Assembly: GCF_010728325.1 (NCBI RefSeq)
Contig: NZ_AP022570.1
Coordinates: 744,001 to 808,000 of the forward strand
DNA: 64,000 nt
From: Mycolicibacterium poriferae
Lineage (GTDB): Bacteria; Actinomycetota; Actinomycetes; Mycobacteriales; Mycobacteriaceae
Reading direction: 5' to 3'
The notes beneath the pieces were generated by a model. That model did not search any database and had not been told where the DNA came from. It saw only the letters and a program-made list of their open reading frames with translations. Each line of letters starts with the position of its first letter. Position 1 is the first letter of the stretch. The position numbers and the translations under genes were made by a program. Positions 28,795 to 38,375 of the stretch are shown here, one piece after another.

Positions 28795-29160
28795 GCGGCG
28801 GCTCACCGCGCGGGCGCCGGCGCGCCAGCCCAGCAGCAGTACGGCGGTCGTCAACGACGCCACGACGATGAAGCTGGCGGCGGTGCCCTGCCCGGTGGCC
28901 TTGCGCAGCAGCATGCCGACGACGACCGTGGCCAACCACACGGCCAGCCCCGTAGGAATCACGGCGATCGGGCGGCGCCAGGCCTGCGCCAGCAGCCAGC
29001 CGACCGCGGTACCGGCCAGGAACGGCCATGCCGTCTCGGCGATTCCGGCCACCGTCAGCCCCTCGGCGTGGCTACGGCGTCCGATGGTGCAGAACACCAC
29101 GACACACACCGCGTCGGCGGCGAGTGCCTTGACGGCGGTGGAACGGTCAGCTTTCGGCAT
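28792..29160 (-). CDS. DUF3054 family membrane protein
   Basis: 122 residues, four membrane helices. The pattern AADAVCVVVFCTIGRRSHAEGL, then ETAWPFLAGTAVGWLL, is the DUF3054 signature, a small actinobacterial membrane family of unknown function. It overlaps the M23 lipoprotein gene by 14 bp, so it is the last gene of the YbhN-M23-DUF3054 unit. Confidence 0.87.
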   Translation of the reverse strand: MPKADRSTAVKALAADAVCVVVFCTIGRRSHAEGLTVAGIAETAWPFLAGTAVGWLLAQAWRRPIAVIPTGLAVWLATVVVGMLLRKATGQGTAASFIVVASLTTAVLLLGWRAGARAVSRR

Positions 29161-30397
29161 AGGTCATCACATCGTAAACCAGTGGGCTGGTGCCGCTTTC
29201 GTCCCGCGGAGCGAATCCCGGCTCGAGCTCGGCAGGCTTGCCCTCCAGCAGTGCGTCCAGGTCGCCGGTGGAGCGGGAGTCCAGCCGGAAGTCGGTGAAC
29301 ACGAACGGCAACCCGTTGGACCGCAGCGGATCCGGGGTGCTCATGACGTGGAAGTGCAGGTGCGGGGCGTCGGAGTTGCCGCTGTTGCCCAAGGCGCCCA
29401 ACACCTGTCCGGTGCTCAGATGGTCGCCGGGCTGAACCTGCACCGAGCCCGTCTGCAGGTGGGCGTAGAACGCGTAATTGCCGCCGCCGAGGTCCTGGAC
29501 GACATGGTTGCCGCCGTACTCCTCGAGCGGCAGATCGGTCGGCGCGGTACCCGGAACCTGTTCGGGCAGACCGTCGACGACCGACACCACCGGCCCCTCG
29601 CCGACGGCCACCACGTCCGATCCCACGTAGGGGTAGCTGTCCAATTGAGTTTCGTCACCGGCGAACAACCGGCCGTCCGGACCCAGTTGCACGTAGTCGA
29701 TCGCGAACCGCTCGGCGGCCCAGATCTCGCCGTCGATGGGATTCAACGCCGTGCGGTGCGCGGACATGTCGCAGCAGCTGTCGCCGTCGAGCCAGTTCGG
29801 GCCCTTCAACGGTGGTGCGATCGAGATGGGTTGCCGGGTCTGCACCGTGACCGGCGCGATGTTCTCAGTGAGCGAGGCGGGAATCAGCGGAGGCGACGGA
29901 TCGGTCACCGAGATCGCAACGGTGTGGCTGAGTTCCGCGGGGACGGTCTCGTCGGGATCCACCGCCACATCCAGCCACACATAGCCGGTCTGGGCGGGCC
30001 CGAGAGTCGTGGTGGGGACCGGGTTGCCCGCCAGCCTGGTCCAGTAGGTGAGCCGCTCACCCGGCAGGCTGAGCAGGGTGCGGTCACCGGCCCGCACGTC
30101 CACCCCCGTCAGCGTGACGTCCTGGGGAGTGGTGTTGGTCAACACCAGCTCGTAGGCCAGATGGATCTTGCCGTCGGTGGCGGGAACCGGGATCGGCGCC
30201 GCCAGCACCCGGCCCACCACCGGTGTGAGGACCGCGGGCCCGGGCAGCGGTGGCGGCGTCGAGTCGGCCGCGGCGGGCGGTGGCGGGGTGGCCTGCGCGG
30301 TGGTCCCGGCGTTCTTCGTTTCCGGGTCGGTGGCGCAGGCTGCGCACAGCATCAGCGTCGTCAGCGACGCAGCGGCGATCAACGGACGAATCTGCAT
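29147..30397 (-). CDS. M23 family peptidoglycan peptidase-like lipoprotein
   Basis: 416 residues. Residues 1-21 are a signal sequence with a lipobox-like LCAAC. After a Pro/Ala linker comes a beta domain and then an M23/LytM domain near the C-terminus: GGNHVVQDLGGGNYAFYAHL, then APHLHFHVMSTPDPL. HLHFH is the LytM zinc motif; the first LytM ligand motif (HxxxD) is not obvious: the nearest segment is YVQLGPDGRLFAGDETQ, so activity is uncertain. Anchored outside the membrane, it may cut or bind peptidoglycan. Co-transcribed with YbhN upstream (18-bp gap). Confidence 0.82.
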   Translation of the reverse strand: MQIRPLIAAASLTTLMLCAACATDPETKNAGTTAQATPPPPAAADSTPPPLPGPAVLTPVVGRVLAAPIPVPATDGKIHLAYELVLTNTTPQDVTLTGVDVRAGDRTLLSLPGERLTYWTRLAGNPVPTTTLGPAQTGYVWLDVAVDPDETVPAELSHTVAISVTDPSPPLIPASLTENIAPVTVQTRQPISIAPPLKGPNWLDGDSCCDMSAHRTALNPIDGEIWAAERFAIDYVQLGPDGRLFAGDETQLDSYPYVGSDVVAVGEGPVVSVVDGLPEQVPGTAPTDLPLEEYGGNHVVQDLGGGNYAFYAHLQTGSVQVQPGDHLSTGQVLGALGNSGNSDAPHLHFHVMSTPDPLRSNGLPFVFTDFRLDSRSTGDLDALLEGKPAELEPGFAPRDESGTSPLVYDVMTYAES

Positions 30398-30415
30398 GCT
30401 GCGACGACTCTTTCG

Positions 30416-31582
30416 CTAAGGACCGGGCTGACCCGGTGGATGGGGAGCCTCGGGATCGGGGCTGAACAGCAACGGTAGATGGGTGTCGGTGGAACGGAGC
30501 GGGGTCGCGTCGGGGTTGGCGGGATCGCGGTCGGGGTCGAGGTCCTTCTCGGTGCGGAACATGATCAGGAACACCACCCAGCCGATCGCGGCGATGAAGA
30601 TCCAGCTGACCAACCGGTAGATCAACATGGCTGAGATCGCCGAGGCCAGCGACATCCCGCTGGACACCAGACCGGGGACCAGAACCGCCTCGACGACCAG
30701 CAACCCACCGGGCATCAACGGGATCGAGCCGACCGCCCGGGCCGCGGCATAGGCGACTGTCACTCCGGCCACCGAGGGGTGCCCGCCGGTGGCGTAACAG
30801 GCGAACAGCAGGCACCCGACGTCGGCGACCCAGTTGAACAGCGACCAACTGAACGCCTCGCCGAGGTCACGACGACCCAGTTGCACCGACTCGAGTTGCA
30901 CCAGGGTGGCGCGCCATTTCGTCAGCCCGGTATCGGCGGGCTTGCCGCGCACCGAGTTGAACCAGGACAGCAGGCGCACCCCGATGCCGTCGATGAGCTC
31001 CGGCCGGCTCGCCACGGCCTGCGCGAGCAGGATCAGCGCGACGAAACCGCCGAGCGAGAAGATCAGCGACAGCGGATTCTTGCTCGCCCCCAACATGAAA
31101 GCCCCGCCCAGGCCGAGCAGCGCCAAACCGATGACCTGCAGCGCGCCCGACATCACCAGCTGCCAGGACGCCACCACGGGCGACGCGCCCCACATCCGCT
31201 GCTGGCGGTAGATGAACGTCGCCGACAGGACCGGGCCGCCCGGCATGGTGGTGGACAGAGCGTTGCCGGCGTAGAACGCCGCCTCGGAGCGCCACTGATG
31301 CACGTGCACACCCGCCGAGCGGAGCAGCGTTCGCTGAATCTGGGCGAAGCTGTGCATCGACGCCATCGCCGCCACCACCGCGGCCAGCACCCACATCCAG
31401 TTGGCGGAATACAGGCTCTTCCATGCCTTGGCCAACTGGTCGTGCACCAGCGCCAATTCGACGGTCAGCACCACCAGTGCCAGCGCGATCAGCGCCCAGC
31501 GCAGCCACCAGTACTTGCCGCGGCTGCGCTCCGGGTTGGCGGCCCCTGCCGGGCTGCCGCTCGCTGGAGCGTCGTGTGACAC
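30416..31582 (-). CDS. YbhN/UPF0104 family membrane protein (Rv0204c-like)
   Basis: 388 residues from GTG 31582, with about eight membrane helices. The segment EAAFYAGNALSTTMPGGPVLSATFIYRQQRMWGASPVVASW is typical of the lysylphosphatidylglycerol-synthase transmembrane/YbhN family; no aminoacyl-transfer domain is attached, so it is the membrane part only, possibly a lipid flippase-like protein. Order matches Rv0204c, divergent from the Rv0205 homologue. Confidence 0.87.
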   Translation of the reverse strand: MSHDAPASGSPAGAANPERSRGKYWWLRWALIALALVVLTVELALVHDQLAKAWKSLYSANWMWVLAAVVAAMASMHSFAQIQRTLLRSAGVHVHQWRSEAAFYAGNALSTTMPGGPVLSATFIYRQQRMWGASPVVASWQLVMSGALQVIGLALLGLGGAFMLGASKNPLSLIFSLGGFVALILLAQAVASRPELIDGIGVRLLSWFNSVRGKPADTGLTKWRATLVQLESVQLGRRDLGEAFSWSLFNWVADVGCLLFACYATGGHPSVAGVTVAYAAARAVGSIPLMPGGLLVVEAVLVPGLVSSGMSLASAISAMLIYRLVSWIFIAAIGWVVFLIMFRTEKDLDPDRDPANPDATPLRSTDTHLPLLFSPDPEAPHPPGQPGP

Positions 31583-31659
31583 GCAAGTAAGGGTAAGGCG
31601 TGGGTCAACGGTTTCCGCAGATCGGCGGGTGAGACCCGCGTGCCCGTTACGCTACCGGG

Positions 31660-32811
31660 ATGTCCGCAGGACCCTCCCTCGATCCACTCGCCGACGAGTC
31701 GGTGACCCCGCTGGTGCGCAAAACCGCTGCGTGGGCGTGGCGGCTGCTGATCATCCTGGCTGCGGTGGTGGCGCTGGGATGGTTGATCCTGCGGTTGGAG
31801 ATCCTGTTCGTCCCGGTCGCGCTGGCCACGATCGTGGCGGCGCTGCTGATGCCCGTCGTCGACTTCCTGGACCGCCGGGGTGCGCCGCGCAGCGGTGCGG
31901 TCGCGCTGGTGCTGCTCAGCGGGTTCGCGGTGTTCGGTGGGCTGCTGGCGTTCGTCATCACCCAGTTCATCGAGGGCGTACCGGCCTTGGCGGGCCAGGT
32001 CTCGACCAGCATCGAGGGGGTCGGCGCCTGGCTGACCGACGGTCCACTGAAGGTCAGCGAGCAGCAGATCAACCAGTTCCGCGACTCGGCGCTCGAGGCG
32101 CTGCGGGACAACCAGGAACGGTTGACCAGCGGGGCCGTGTCCACCGCAGCCACCGTCACCGAAATCGTCACCGGTGCGCTGCTGATGCTGTTCACGCTGA
32201 TCTTCCTGCTGTACGGCGGCCGCAACATCTTCACGTTCGTCACCGGCGTCGTCCCGACCGGCGTGCGCGCCCGCGTGCGCAACGCCGGCCGCGCCGGATT
32301 CCACACGTTGATCGGCTACGTGCGGGCCACGTTCCTGGTGGCCGCGGTGGATGCGACCGGCATCGGGTTGGGGCTCGCGATCATGGGTGTCCCGCTGGCG
32401 CTGCCGCTCGCATCGCTGGTGTTCATGGGTGCGTTCGTGCCGCTGGTCGGCGCGGTGGTCACCGGGTTCCTGGCCGTCATCGTCGCGCTGATCGCGAAGG
32501 GCTGGATCTATGCGCTGATCACGCTGGGGTTGATCATCGCCGTGCAGCAGCTCGAAGGTCACGTGCTGCAGCCGCTGGTGATGGGCCGCGCGGTGTCGAT
32601 CCATCCGCTGGCCATCGTGCTCGCGATCGCCGGCGGGGCCGTGCTGGCCGGCATCGTCGGCGCCATGCTGGCCGTGCCGGTGCTGGCATTCCTCAACAGT
32701 GCGGTGCGGGTGCTGCTGGCCGACGACCCGGTCGCCGAGGAAGAGGCGCAAGAAGCCGACGACGCCCCGGTGATCGAAGCCGAGCCCGACGACGTGGAGC
32801 AGCTCGAGTAG
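31660..32811 (+). CDS. AI-2E family transporter (Rv0205-like)
   Basis: 383 residues with about eight membrane helices; contains the family pattern [16 protein letters not shown] and [26 protein letters not shown], then [22 protein letters not shown], the conserved AI-2E transporter C-terminal motif. Some members export quorum signals; others are ion antiporters, so the substrate is unassigned. The acidic tail is short. It is followed by a strong hairpin and converges on the first giant gene. Confidence 0.92.
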   Translation: MSAGPSLDPLADESVTPLVRKTAAWAWRLLIILAAVVALGWLILRLEILFVPVALATIVAALLMPVVDFLDRRGAPRSGAVALVLLSGFAVFGGLLAFVITQFIEGVPALAGQVSTSIEGVGAWLTDGPLKVSEQQINQFRDSALEALRDNQERLTSGAVSTAATVTEIVTGALLMLFTLIFLLYGGRNIFTFVTGVVPTGVRARVRNAGRAGFHTLIGYVRATFLVAAVDATGIGLGLAIMGVPLALPLASLVFMGAFVPLVGAVVTGFLAVIVALIAKGWIYALITLGLIIAVQQLEGHVLQPLVMGRAVSIHPLAIVLAIAGGAVLAGIVGAMLAVPVLAFLNSAVRVLLADDPVAEEEAQEADDAPVIEAEPDDVEQLE

Positions 32812-32858
32812 CGGGGCCGCTTGCCTCGGATGCCTGCCTCGGGCGCCGAGAATGCGCT

Positions 32859-32892
32859 GAGGGTCGTGCCCAAGCAGCTGGGCACGACCCTC
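32859..32892. terminator. Strong bidirectional terminator hairpin
   Basis: A perfect 14-bp stem (GAGGGTCGTGCCCA paired with TGGGCACGACCCTC) closes a 6-base loop AGCAGC. It lies 47 bp after the transporter stop and 15 bp after the stop of the convergent giant gene, so it can end both transcripts. Confidence 0.85.
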
Positions 32893-32907
32893 ATTGCGCT
32901 TTCGCCG

Positions 32908-35900
32908 CTACATGTTCTGCGCTTGACCTATTCCGATCACGGCGGCGTTGGTGAGTTCGTCGTCGACGCCTCCGCCGACCGTGGTCTGATAGGCGGTGTT
33001 GCCAGGATCGATGATCGGACCACCGATGGCGTTACCGTCGATCTGATAGGTCGCCAGAACAGGATCGGTGGGGTTGTCCGGGTCGATCACCGTGATCTCG
33101 GTGAGGAACCCGCCTGGTTGCAGCGTCTCCGTGGTCACATAGACGATCCCGTTGCTGTCGACGGCCACGATGCTGCCCTGGTTCGGCGGTGAGCCGGCGG
33201 TTTCGAGATCCACCCGGATCGTGGTCGCTGGGTTCTCCGGATCGACGACGGTCAGGCTCGTGGTGTAGACGAATTCACCGTTGACTTCGGTTTCGGTGTT
33301 GATGACGACGTATGCTCTGCCATCCTGTCCGACAACGATGTTGGTCCTATCGAAGATGTCCTCGGTGACAACGCGGCCCTCCAGTTCAACGGCGAAGGAG
33401 GCGCCGGGATTCTGCGGGTCGATCACGACCAACTGCTCGGTGGTGACGGTCTCCGGGAAGCCGCTGAAGTCGGTGACCGTCACACCGGCATAGATGGTGC
33501 CAGTCGGACCGACGAGTACTTGTCCGGTCAGCGCGCCCTCAATCTGGTGGACTAGCGGGTCGCCGGCCTGCGCTGGATCGATCCTCGTGATGTCCGTGAT
33601 CGTCTTCAGGGTGGAGAAGTCGTCGCCCTCGATGAAGATCTCGGCAGACGTCTGATACGCGGCACCGTCCGGCCCGAGAGCGACTCCGTGGAATGGAGAT
33701 CCACCTATCTCGAACTGCGTCGGCGAGCCGGTGACCGGGTCGAGCAGCACGACGTGGGTGGTCGCGGTGTCATCGTCGGCGGTCCACGTGGTGAGATAGA
33801 TGGATCCATCCGGGGCGGAGACAAAACCACCGGAGGGCATTTGCCCCGGACTCTCGGCAACCACCGTCAGCGGATCCGCGGGCGAGGTGATGTCGATCTC
33901 GACGATCTGCACACGTTCGGCACCGAGGGTGGGCACATTGGTCAGGTAGGGAGTCCCGTTGCTCTGGTTGAACATCACCGGTCCGTCGGGATCAATGCCG
34001 GTCAGCGCGAGCATTGCCGGGTCTGAGGTGTTTTCCGGGTCGACGACGACGAGTTGCCCACCCGACAACACATAGGCGGAGCCGTCGGGGCTGATGGACA
34101 GGTCGTCGCTGAAGATGCGGTCGTTGCCGATCAGCACCGTCGAGAATGTCCCCGGGTTCTGCAGGTCGATGACCAGCAGGTTCCCCTCTTGGCTGTCGTA
34201 GTCGAACGTGGTTACGTAGGCGAATCGCTCCGGTGCGAACTTCAGTGTGCTGTCCGCCCCACCTTCGGCCATGTCAACCACGGGATTCTGCGGTACCGAA
34301 CCATCTGGGTTGAGCGCGTACACCGACGTGTGCTGGTTCGAGGTGCCCACGCCGAACACCACCACCTGATAAGCAGTGCCGTCCGGGCCGATCACGGGAG
34401 GAAGATGAGGATCTCCTTCCAGTTCGGCAATTCCTTGCAGCGTCGGTGTTGTGTCCGACTCGGGCTGAGCGGCAACGGGAACGTTGATGGTGGTGCTCGC
34501 GGACAGGCCGTCGGGGTCGGTGGCAGTGACGGTGAAGGCGTCGGCGCCGTCGGGTTCACCGGCTGCCGGCCGGCTGGTGGGGGTGTAGCTGAAGGAGCCG
34601 TCGGGGTTGATGGTGATCGAGCCGTTGCCAGGGTCGTTGGTGACGGTGTAGGCGAGCTGGTCGTCATCGGGGTCGGTGAAGCCCAGTGTTCCGGTGACGG
34701 TACCGGTTTCGGGATCGACGGTCTGTTCGCCGGGGGTCCCGGCCACTGGGGCCTGGTTGTCGGGTTCGGGCAGTGCGACGACGGGGACGTTGATGGTGGT
34801 CATCGCTGACAGGCCGCCGGGGTCGGTGGCGATGACGGTGAACACGTCGGCGCCGTCCTCCTCGCCGAAATCCGGCCGGGTGGCGGGGGTGTAGGTGTAG
34901 GTGCCGTTCACTGCGTCGAACGTGACCGAGCCGTTGGCCGGTTCGGCGTAGACCGTGTAGGTCAGGTCGTCACCGTCGGGGTCGGTGAAGCCCAGAGATC
35001 CCGTGACGGAACCCGTTTCGGGGTCGACGGTCTGCTCTCCCGGAGTACCTGCGACGGGGGCCTGGTTGTCGGGTTCGGGCAGCGCGGTGACGGGAACTTC
35101 GATCCCGATGGTGGAGCTGGCTTGACCGTCGGAGGCGGTGAGCGTGAAGGCGTCGACGCCGTCCTCTTGCCCGAAGGCCGGCCGAGCCTCGGGGTCCGGG
35201 GTGTAGGTGTAGGTGCCGGTTTGGGCGTCGAGGGTGACGGTGCCGTTGGCGGGCGTGGAAACGGTGTAGGTCAGGTCGTCGCCGTCGGGGTCCGTGAAGC
35301 TGAAGGTGGCGGTGACGGCGCCGGTTTCGGGGTCCACGGTCTGCTCGCCGAGGTCCCCGGGAACAGGAGCGTTGTTATCCGGGTCGGGCAGTGCGGTGAC
35401 CGGGACGTCGATGGTGGTGCTGGCGGACAGGCCGTCGGGGTCGGTGGCGGTGACGGTGAAGGCGTCGGCGCCGTCCGGTTCACCGGCTTCCGGTCGGGTG
35501 GCCGGGGTGTAGGTGTAGGTGCCGGCTTGCGCGTCGATGGTGACCGAGCCGTTGGTGGGATCGGTTGCGGTGTAGGTCAGTTCGTCGCCGTCGGGGTCGG
35601 TGAAGCCCAGAGACCCGCTGATCGAACCGGTTTCGGGGTTGACAGTCTGTTCGCCGGGGGTCCCTGCCACGGGCGCTTGGTTGTCGGGCTCGGGGAGCGC
35701 AACGATGGGCAAGCCGATGGTGTTGGTTGCCGTCAGTCCGTCGGGGTCGGAGGCAACCACGGTGAAGGAGTCCTCCCCGTCGGGTTGACCGGGTTCCGGA
35801 CGGGTTTCGGGCGTGTAGGTGTAGGTGCCGGCCTCGTTGTCGACGGTGACGACGCCGTTGTCGGGCTGCTCGGTGACCTCGTAGGTCAGCGGGTCACCGT

Positions 35901-38160
35901 CGGGGTCGGTGAAACCGAGTGCTCCGGTGACCGTGCCGGTTCCGGGGTCGACAGTCTGCTCGCCGGGGGTGCCGGCTTGCGGCGCTTGGTTGCCGGGCTC
36001 GGGCAGTGCGGTGACGGGCACGTCGATGGTGGTGCTCGCGGACAGGCCGGCGGGATCGGTGGCGGTGACGGTGAACGCGTCGGCGCCGTCGGGGTCGCCG
36101 AAGTCGGGTCGGGTGGCCGGGGTGTAGGTGTAGGTACCGGCTGCGGCGTTGAGAGTGACCGACCCGTTGGCGGGGGTGCTCGCGGTGTAGGTCAGGGTGT
36201 CGCCGTCGGGGTCGGTGAAGCCGAGGGTGCCGGTGACGGCGCCGGTTTCGGGGTCGACGGTCTGGGCGCCGGGGGTTCCAGCGACGGGCGCCTGGTTCTC
36301 GGGGTCGAAGGGCTGGCCGTAGACGGTGCGTCCGTCGCCGGGGCCGGTGTCGGCGAGCAGGTTGTTGCCGAAGGTCAACGCGTTGTTGTAGATGCCTGGG
36401 CCGGCGACGGCGCGGGAGTCGTCGCCCCACACGAACGCGGTGTTCTGCTCACCCAGCGCACTTGCGGTACTGCGGTCGCCCCAGACGCGGGCGAGGCTGC
36501 CGGGGCCGTTGGCGGTCGCCGAGCTGCTGTCCCCGGAGATCACGGCCTTGCCGTCGTTGGCTTCCGCGGCGTTGCCGTCACCATACGTGATGGCCTCGGC
36601 GCGGGCTTCGACCGCGTTGGCCGACGCGGCACTGTCATCGCCGGTGATCCGGGCGATCGACGTCTCACCGAGCGCATCACTGGACGCGACGTTGGAATCG
36701 CCGGTGATGCGGGCGGCGGCGTAACCGTCGGCGTCGGCGTCGGCCACCGCGGTGCTTCCGTCGCCGATGATCCGGACCAGGGCGGTGGAATCGTCCTCCG
36801 CCGACGCTGTGGCCGAGTTCTCGTCGCCACGCACCGTGATCTGGGCACGAGACCCGTTGGTGGCCAACACGGTGGCATCGTTGTCGTCGCCGGTGACTGT
36901 GGCGCGGGTGCCGTCTCCGGTGCCGGTGACCGCGTTGCCGACCCCACGGACGTAGATCGAGGTGTAGGCGCCGGTGGTCTCGGCGGTGTTCTGGTCGCCG
37001 TAGATGCTGGCTCGGCTGCCCGGTCCGTCGGCTCCGGCGGTGTTGTCGTCGCCGCGCACCCGCACCCGGGTGAAGTTGCCCTCGGAGGTGGCTGTGGAGT
37101 CATCGCCGCGCACGATGGCGACGTTGAACAGCCCCGAGGCCGATGCGACCGCGTTCTCACCGTGGGCGATCGCAAACGAGCCGAACCCTTGCGAGGTGGC
37201 GTAGGCGGTGCCGTTCTGCACGATCTGGCGTCCGCCGATGGAGATGCTGAAGTTGGCGAAGGTGTCGTCGAGTTCACGGCGCACCCACGACAGCACGCCC
37301 CACATCAACGGCTGCGCCGACGGTGCCGCCGGAGCGGCCGGCGTCGTGACAAACGGGGCGATCACCGCCGAGAGCATCGACGACGCAACCTCGAGGAACG
37401 TGCCCGGCTGGGCCTGCAACGCCTTGGCCGGCGCCTCCGTGATCTCCTCGGTGCTGGTGCGCGCCGACATCACCGACGCCGACGTGTACGACGACCGGGA
37501 GCTGGCCGGTTCAGTGCCGGCGGGTTCGGTGAGCGCGGTCGGGGCAGAGGTGGTCTCGATCGGCTCGGCGGGGGCATCCTCGATGGCCGGCTCCGAATCA
37601 TCAGCCACCACCTCGGGTGCCCCTGTGTCCGGTGCGACCGATCCGCGCGAACCGCCGGAGTCGACCGCGACGTCCTCCACCTCGTCGACCGCCTCATCGA
37701 CGATGGCTTCCGCTGCCTCGTCGGCCTCCTGCTCCTCGATGGCATCGTCATCGCCGCTGGACGACGCATCCTCGTTCTCGAGTTCTTCTTCCAGTTCTTC
37801 TGCGATCTCTTCGCTGAGTTCCGCATCGAGTTCTTCGGCTTCGGTGTCAGTGTCGGTGTCACCATCAGAGCCGTCGTCAGAGGTTGCCGGGGTCTCGTCG
37901 GCGTCCGCCCCCTCAGCCGCCGGGTCGTTTGTCGTTGCGCTCTTGTTCGAGTCGGGCTCACTCGTCGCAGACGATTCGCTCGCCCCCGAGGCACCCTCTG
38001 TTTCGGCGGCCGCCGCCCACGGCGCCACAAAGAGCATCGCGCCAACGCCCAGCGCGGCGGCCAGCCCACCGACGCGGCCGATGCAGTCCGCCGCTGAACG
38101 CGCCCCGCGCGTGGTGGAACCTGTCGAAACGAACGTGTGCCCGAGCCGCTGCTTGCTCAT
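32908..38160 (-). CDS. Giant secreted repeat protein A (GDxN solenoid, six Ig-like repeats, propeller-like end)
   Basis: 1750 residues from ATG 38160 (MSKQRLG), the start shared with its paralogue; an extension to 38214 has no counterpart. Order: twin basic head and signal peptide (about 1-50, ending WAAAAE), acidic Ser/Asp/Glu-rich region (50-220), helical VRRELDDTFANFSI linker near 300, about 15 units of 19-21 residues with GD-x-N/S-x-A (about 320-615), six VCBS/cadherin-like repeats of about 102 residues starting NQAPVAGTPG (about 622-1235), and propeller-like VVDPENP/PDGxxY repeats to the end. No LPxTG, no C-terminal helix. A secreted or surface adhesin is likely; function unknown. Confidence 0.85.
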   Translation of the reverse strand: MSKQRLGHTFVSTGSTTRGARSAADCIGRVGGLAAALGVGAMLFVAPWAAAAETEGASGASESSATSEPDSNKSATTNDPAAEGADADETPATSDDGSDGDTDTDTEAEELDAELSEEIAEELEEELENEDASSSGDDDAIEEQEADEAAEAIVDEAVDEVEDVAVDSGGSRGSVAPDTGAPEVVADDSEPAIEDAPAEPIETTSAPTALTEPAGTEPASSRSSYTSASVMSARTSTEEITEAPAKALQAQPGTFLEVASSMLSAVIAPFVTTPAAPAAPSAQPLMWGVLSWVRRELDDTFANFSISIGGRQIVQNGTAYATSQGFGSFAIAHGENAVASASGLFNVAIVRGDDSTATSEGNFTRVRVRGDDNTAGADGPGSRASIYGDQNTAETTGAYTSIYVRGVGNAVTGTGDGTRATVTGDDNDATVLATNGSRAQITVRGDENSATASAEDDSTALVRIIGDGSTAVADADADGYAAARITGDSNVASSDALGETSIARITGDDSAASANAVEARAEAITYGDGNAAEANDGKAVISGDSSSATANGPGSLARVWGDRSTASALGEQNTAFVWGDDSRAVAGPGIYNNALTFGNNLLADTGPGDGRTVYGQPFDPENQAPVAGTPGAQTVDPETGAVTGTLGFTDPDGDTLTYTASTPANGSVTLNAAAGTYTYTPATRPDFGDPDGADAFTVTATDPAGLSASTTIDVPVTALPEPGNQAPQAGTPGEQTVDPGTGTVTGALGFTDPDGDPLTYEVTEQPDNGVVTVDNEAGTYTYTPETRPEPGQPDGEDSFTVVASDPDGLTATNTIGLPIVALPEPDNQAPVAGTPGEQTVNPETGSISGSLGFTDPDGDELTYTATDPTNGSVTIDAQAGTYTYTPATRPEAGEPDGADAFTVTATDPDGLSASTTIDVPVTALPDPDNNAPVPGDLGEQTVDPETGAVTATFSFTDPDGDDLTYTVSTPANGTVTLDAQTGTYTYTPDPEARPAFGQEDGVDAFTLTASDGQASSTIGIEVPVTALPEPDNQAPVAGTPGEQTVDPETGSVTGSLGFTDPDGDDLTYTVYAEPANGSVTFDAVNGTYTYTPATRPDFGEEDGADVFTVIATDPGGLSAMTTINVPVVALPEPDNQAPVAGTPGEQTVDPETGTVTGTLGFTDPDDDQLAYTVTNDPGNGSITINPDGSFSYTPTSRPAAGEPDGADAFTVTATDPDGLSASTTINVPVAAQPESDTTPTLQGIAELEGDPHLPPVIGPDGTAYQVVVFGVGTSNQHTSVYALNPDGSVPQNPVVDMAEGGADSTLKFAPERFAYVTTFDYDSQEGNLLVIDLQNPGTFSTVLIGNDRIFSDDLSISPDGSAYVLSGGQLVVVDPENTSDPAMLALTGIDPDGPVMFNQSNGTPYLTNVPTLGAERVQIVEIDITSPADPLTVVAESPGQMPSGGFVSAPDGSIYLTTWTADDDTATTHVVLLDPVTGSPTQFEIGGSPFHGVALGPDGAAYQTSAEIFIEGDDFSTLKTITDITRIDPAQAGDPLVHQIEGALTGQVLVGPTGTIYAGVTVTDFSGFPETVTTEQLVVIDPQNPGASFAVELEGRVVTEDIFDRTNIVVGQDGRAYVVINTETEVNGEFVYTTSLTVVDPENPATTIRVDLETAGSPPNQGSIVAVDSNGIVYVTTETLQPGGFLTEITVIDPDNPTDPVLATYQIDGNAIGGPIIDPGNTAYQTTVGGGVDDELTNAAVIGIGQAQNM
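34470..36300 (-). repeat. Six tandem Ig/cadherin-like coding repeats of about 306 bp
   Basis: Six units encode NQAPVAGTPGEQTVDPETG, then LGFTDPDGD and TYTYTPATRPxxGEPDGADAFTVTATDPDGLSAS. The recurring DNA word around GACGGTCTGCTCGCC appears near 34710, 35020, 35330, 35640, 35945 and 36255. Similarity between units is high enough for copy-number change by recombination. Confidence 0.85.
36677..37494 (-). repeat. 818-bp tract shared with giant gene B (copy A)
   Basis: Matches 42880-43697 without gaps (constant offset 6203), with nine mismatches found by eye, about 99% identity, most at third codon positions. It covers residues about 223-495 of protein A: the end of the acidic region, the VRREL linker and roughly half of the GDxN repeats. 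Flanking coding sequence is much more diverged. Confidence 0.9.
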
Positions 38161-38215
38161 CCGAAACCCCCTGTACGGCAACAGCAGGAACGCCTGTATG
38201 ACAGGGCAGTACAAG

Positions 38216-38296
38216 CGAACTCTGCGGAAGCGCTGAAAATTGGCTGTGCATGACGTTAGGCCGAAGCGAACGCACGGGAATCAGGGAAAACCCTAC
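38216..38296 (-). promoter_or_regulatory. Conserved upstream element of giant gene A
   Basis: Aligns without gaps to 44413-44493 upstream of giant gene B, at the same 56-bp distance from the start codon. Two conserved blocks, 38216-38255 (two mismatches in 40) and GGAATCAGGGAAAWCCCTAC at 38277-38296 (one difference), flank a 21-bp diverged spacer. The second block holds the dyad AGGG/CCCT. Read on the minus strand, this is a shared promoter/operator region; sigma class not recognised. Confidence 0.65.
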
Positions 38297-38326
38297 GCGG
38301 GCACCCTCTAGATCGAGGGTGCCCGC
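38297..38326 (-). terminator. Terminator after giant gene B
   Basis: A perfect 12-bp stem, GCGGGCACCCTC with GAGGGTGCCCGC, closes loop TAGATC. It lies about 50 bp downstream of the gene B stop (38376, minus strand) and immediately before the conserved upstream element of gene A, so the two giants appear to be separately transcribed. Confidence 0.8.
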
Positions 38327-38375
38327 GGGGTTGGGTCGCCGTGCGCCGACAGCGGACCGTGGTTCACATGCACTG

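Noticed and set aside
35122-38097. A 991-codon open frame on the plus strand opposite giant gene A
   Set aside because: Composition is Gly/Val/Arg-rich nonsense produced by the codon pattern of the opposite strand; giant gene A has a signal peptide and clear domain repeats.
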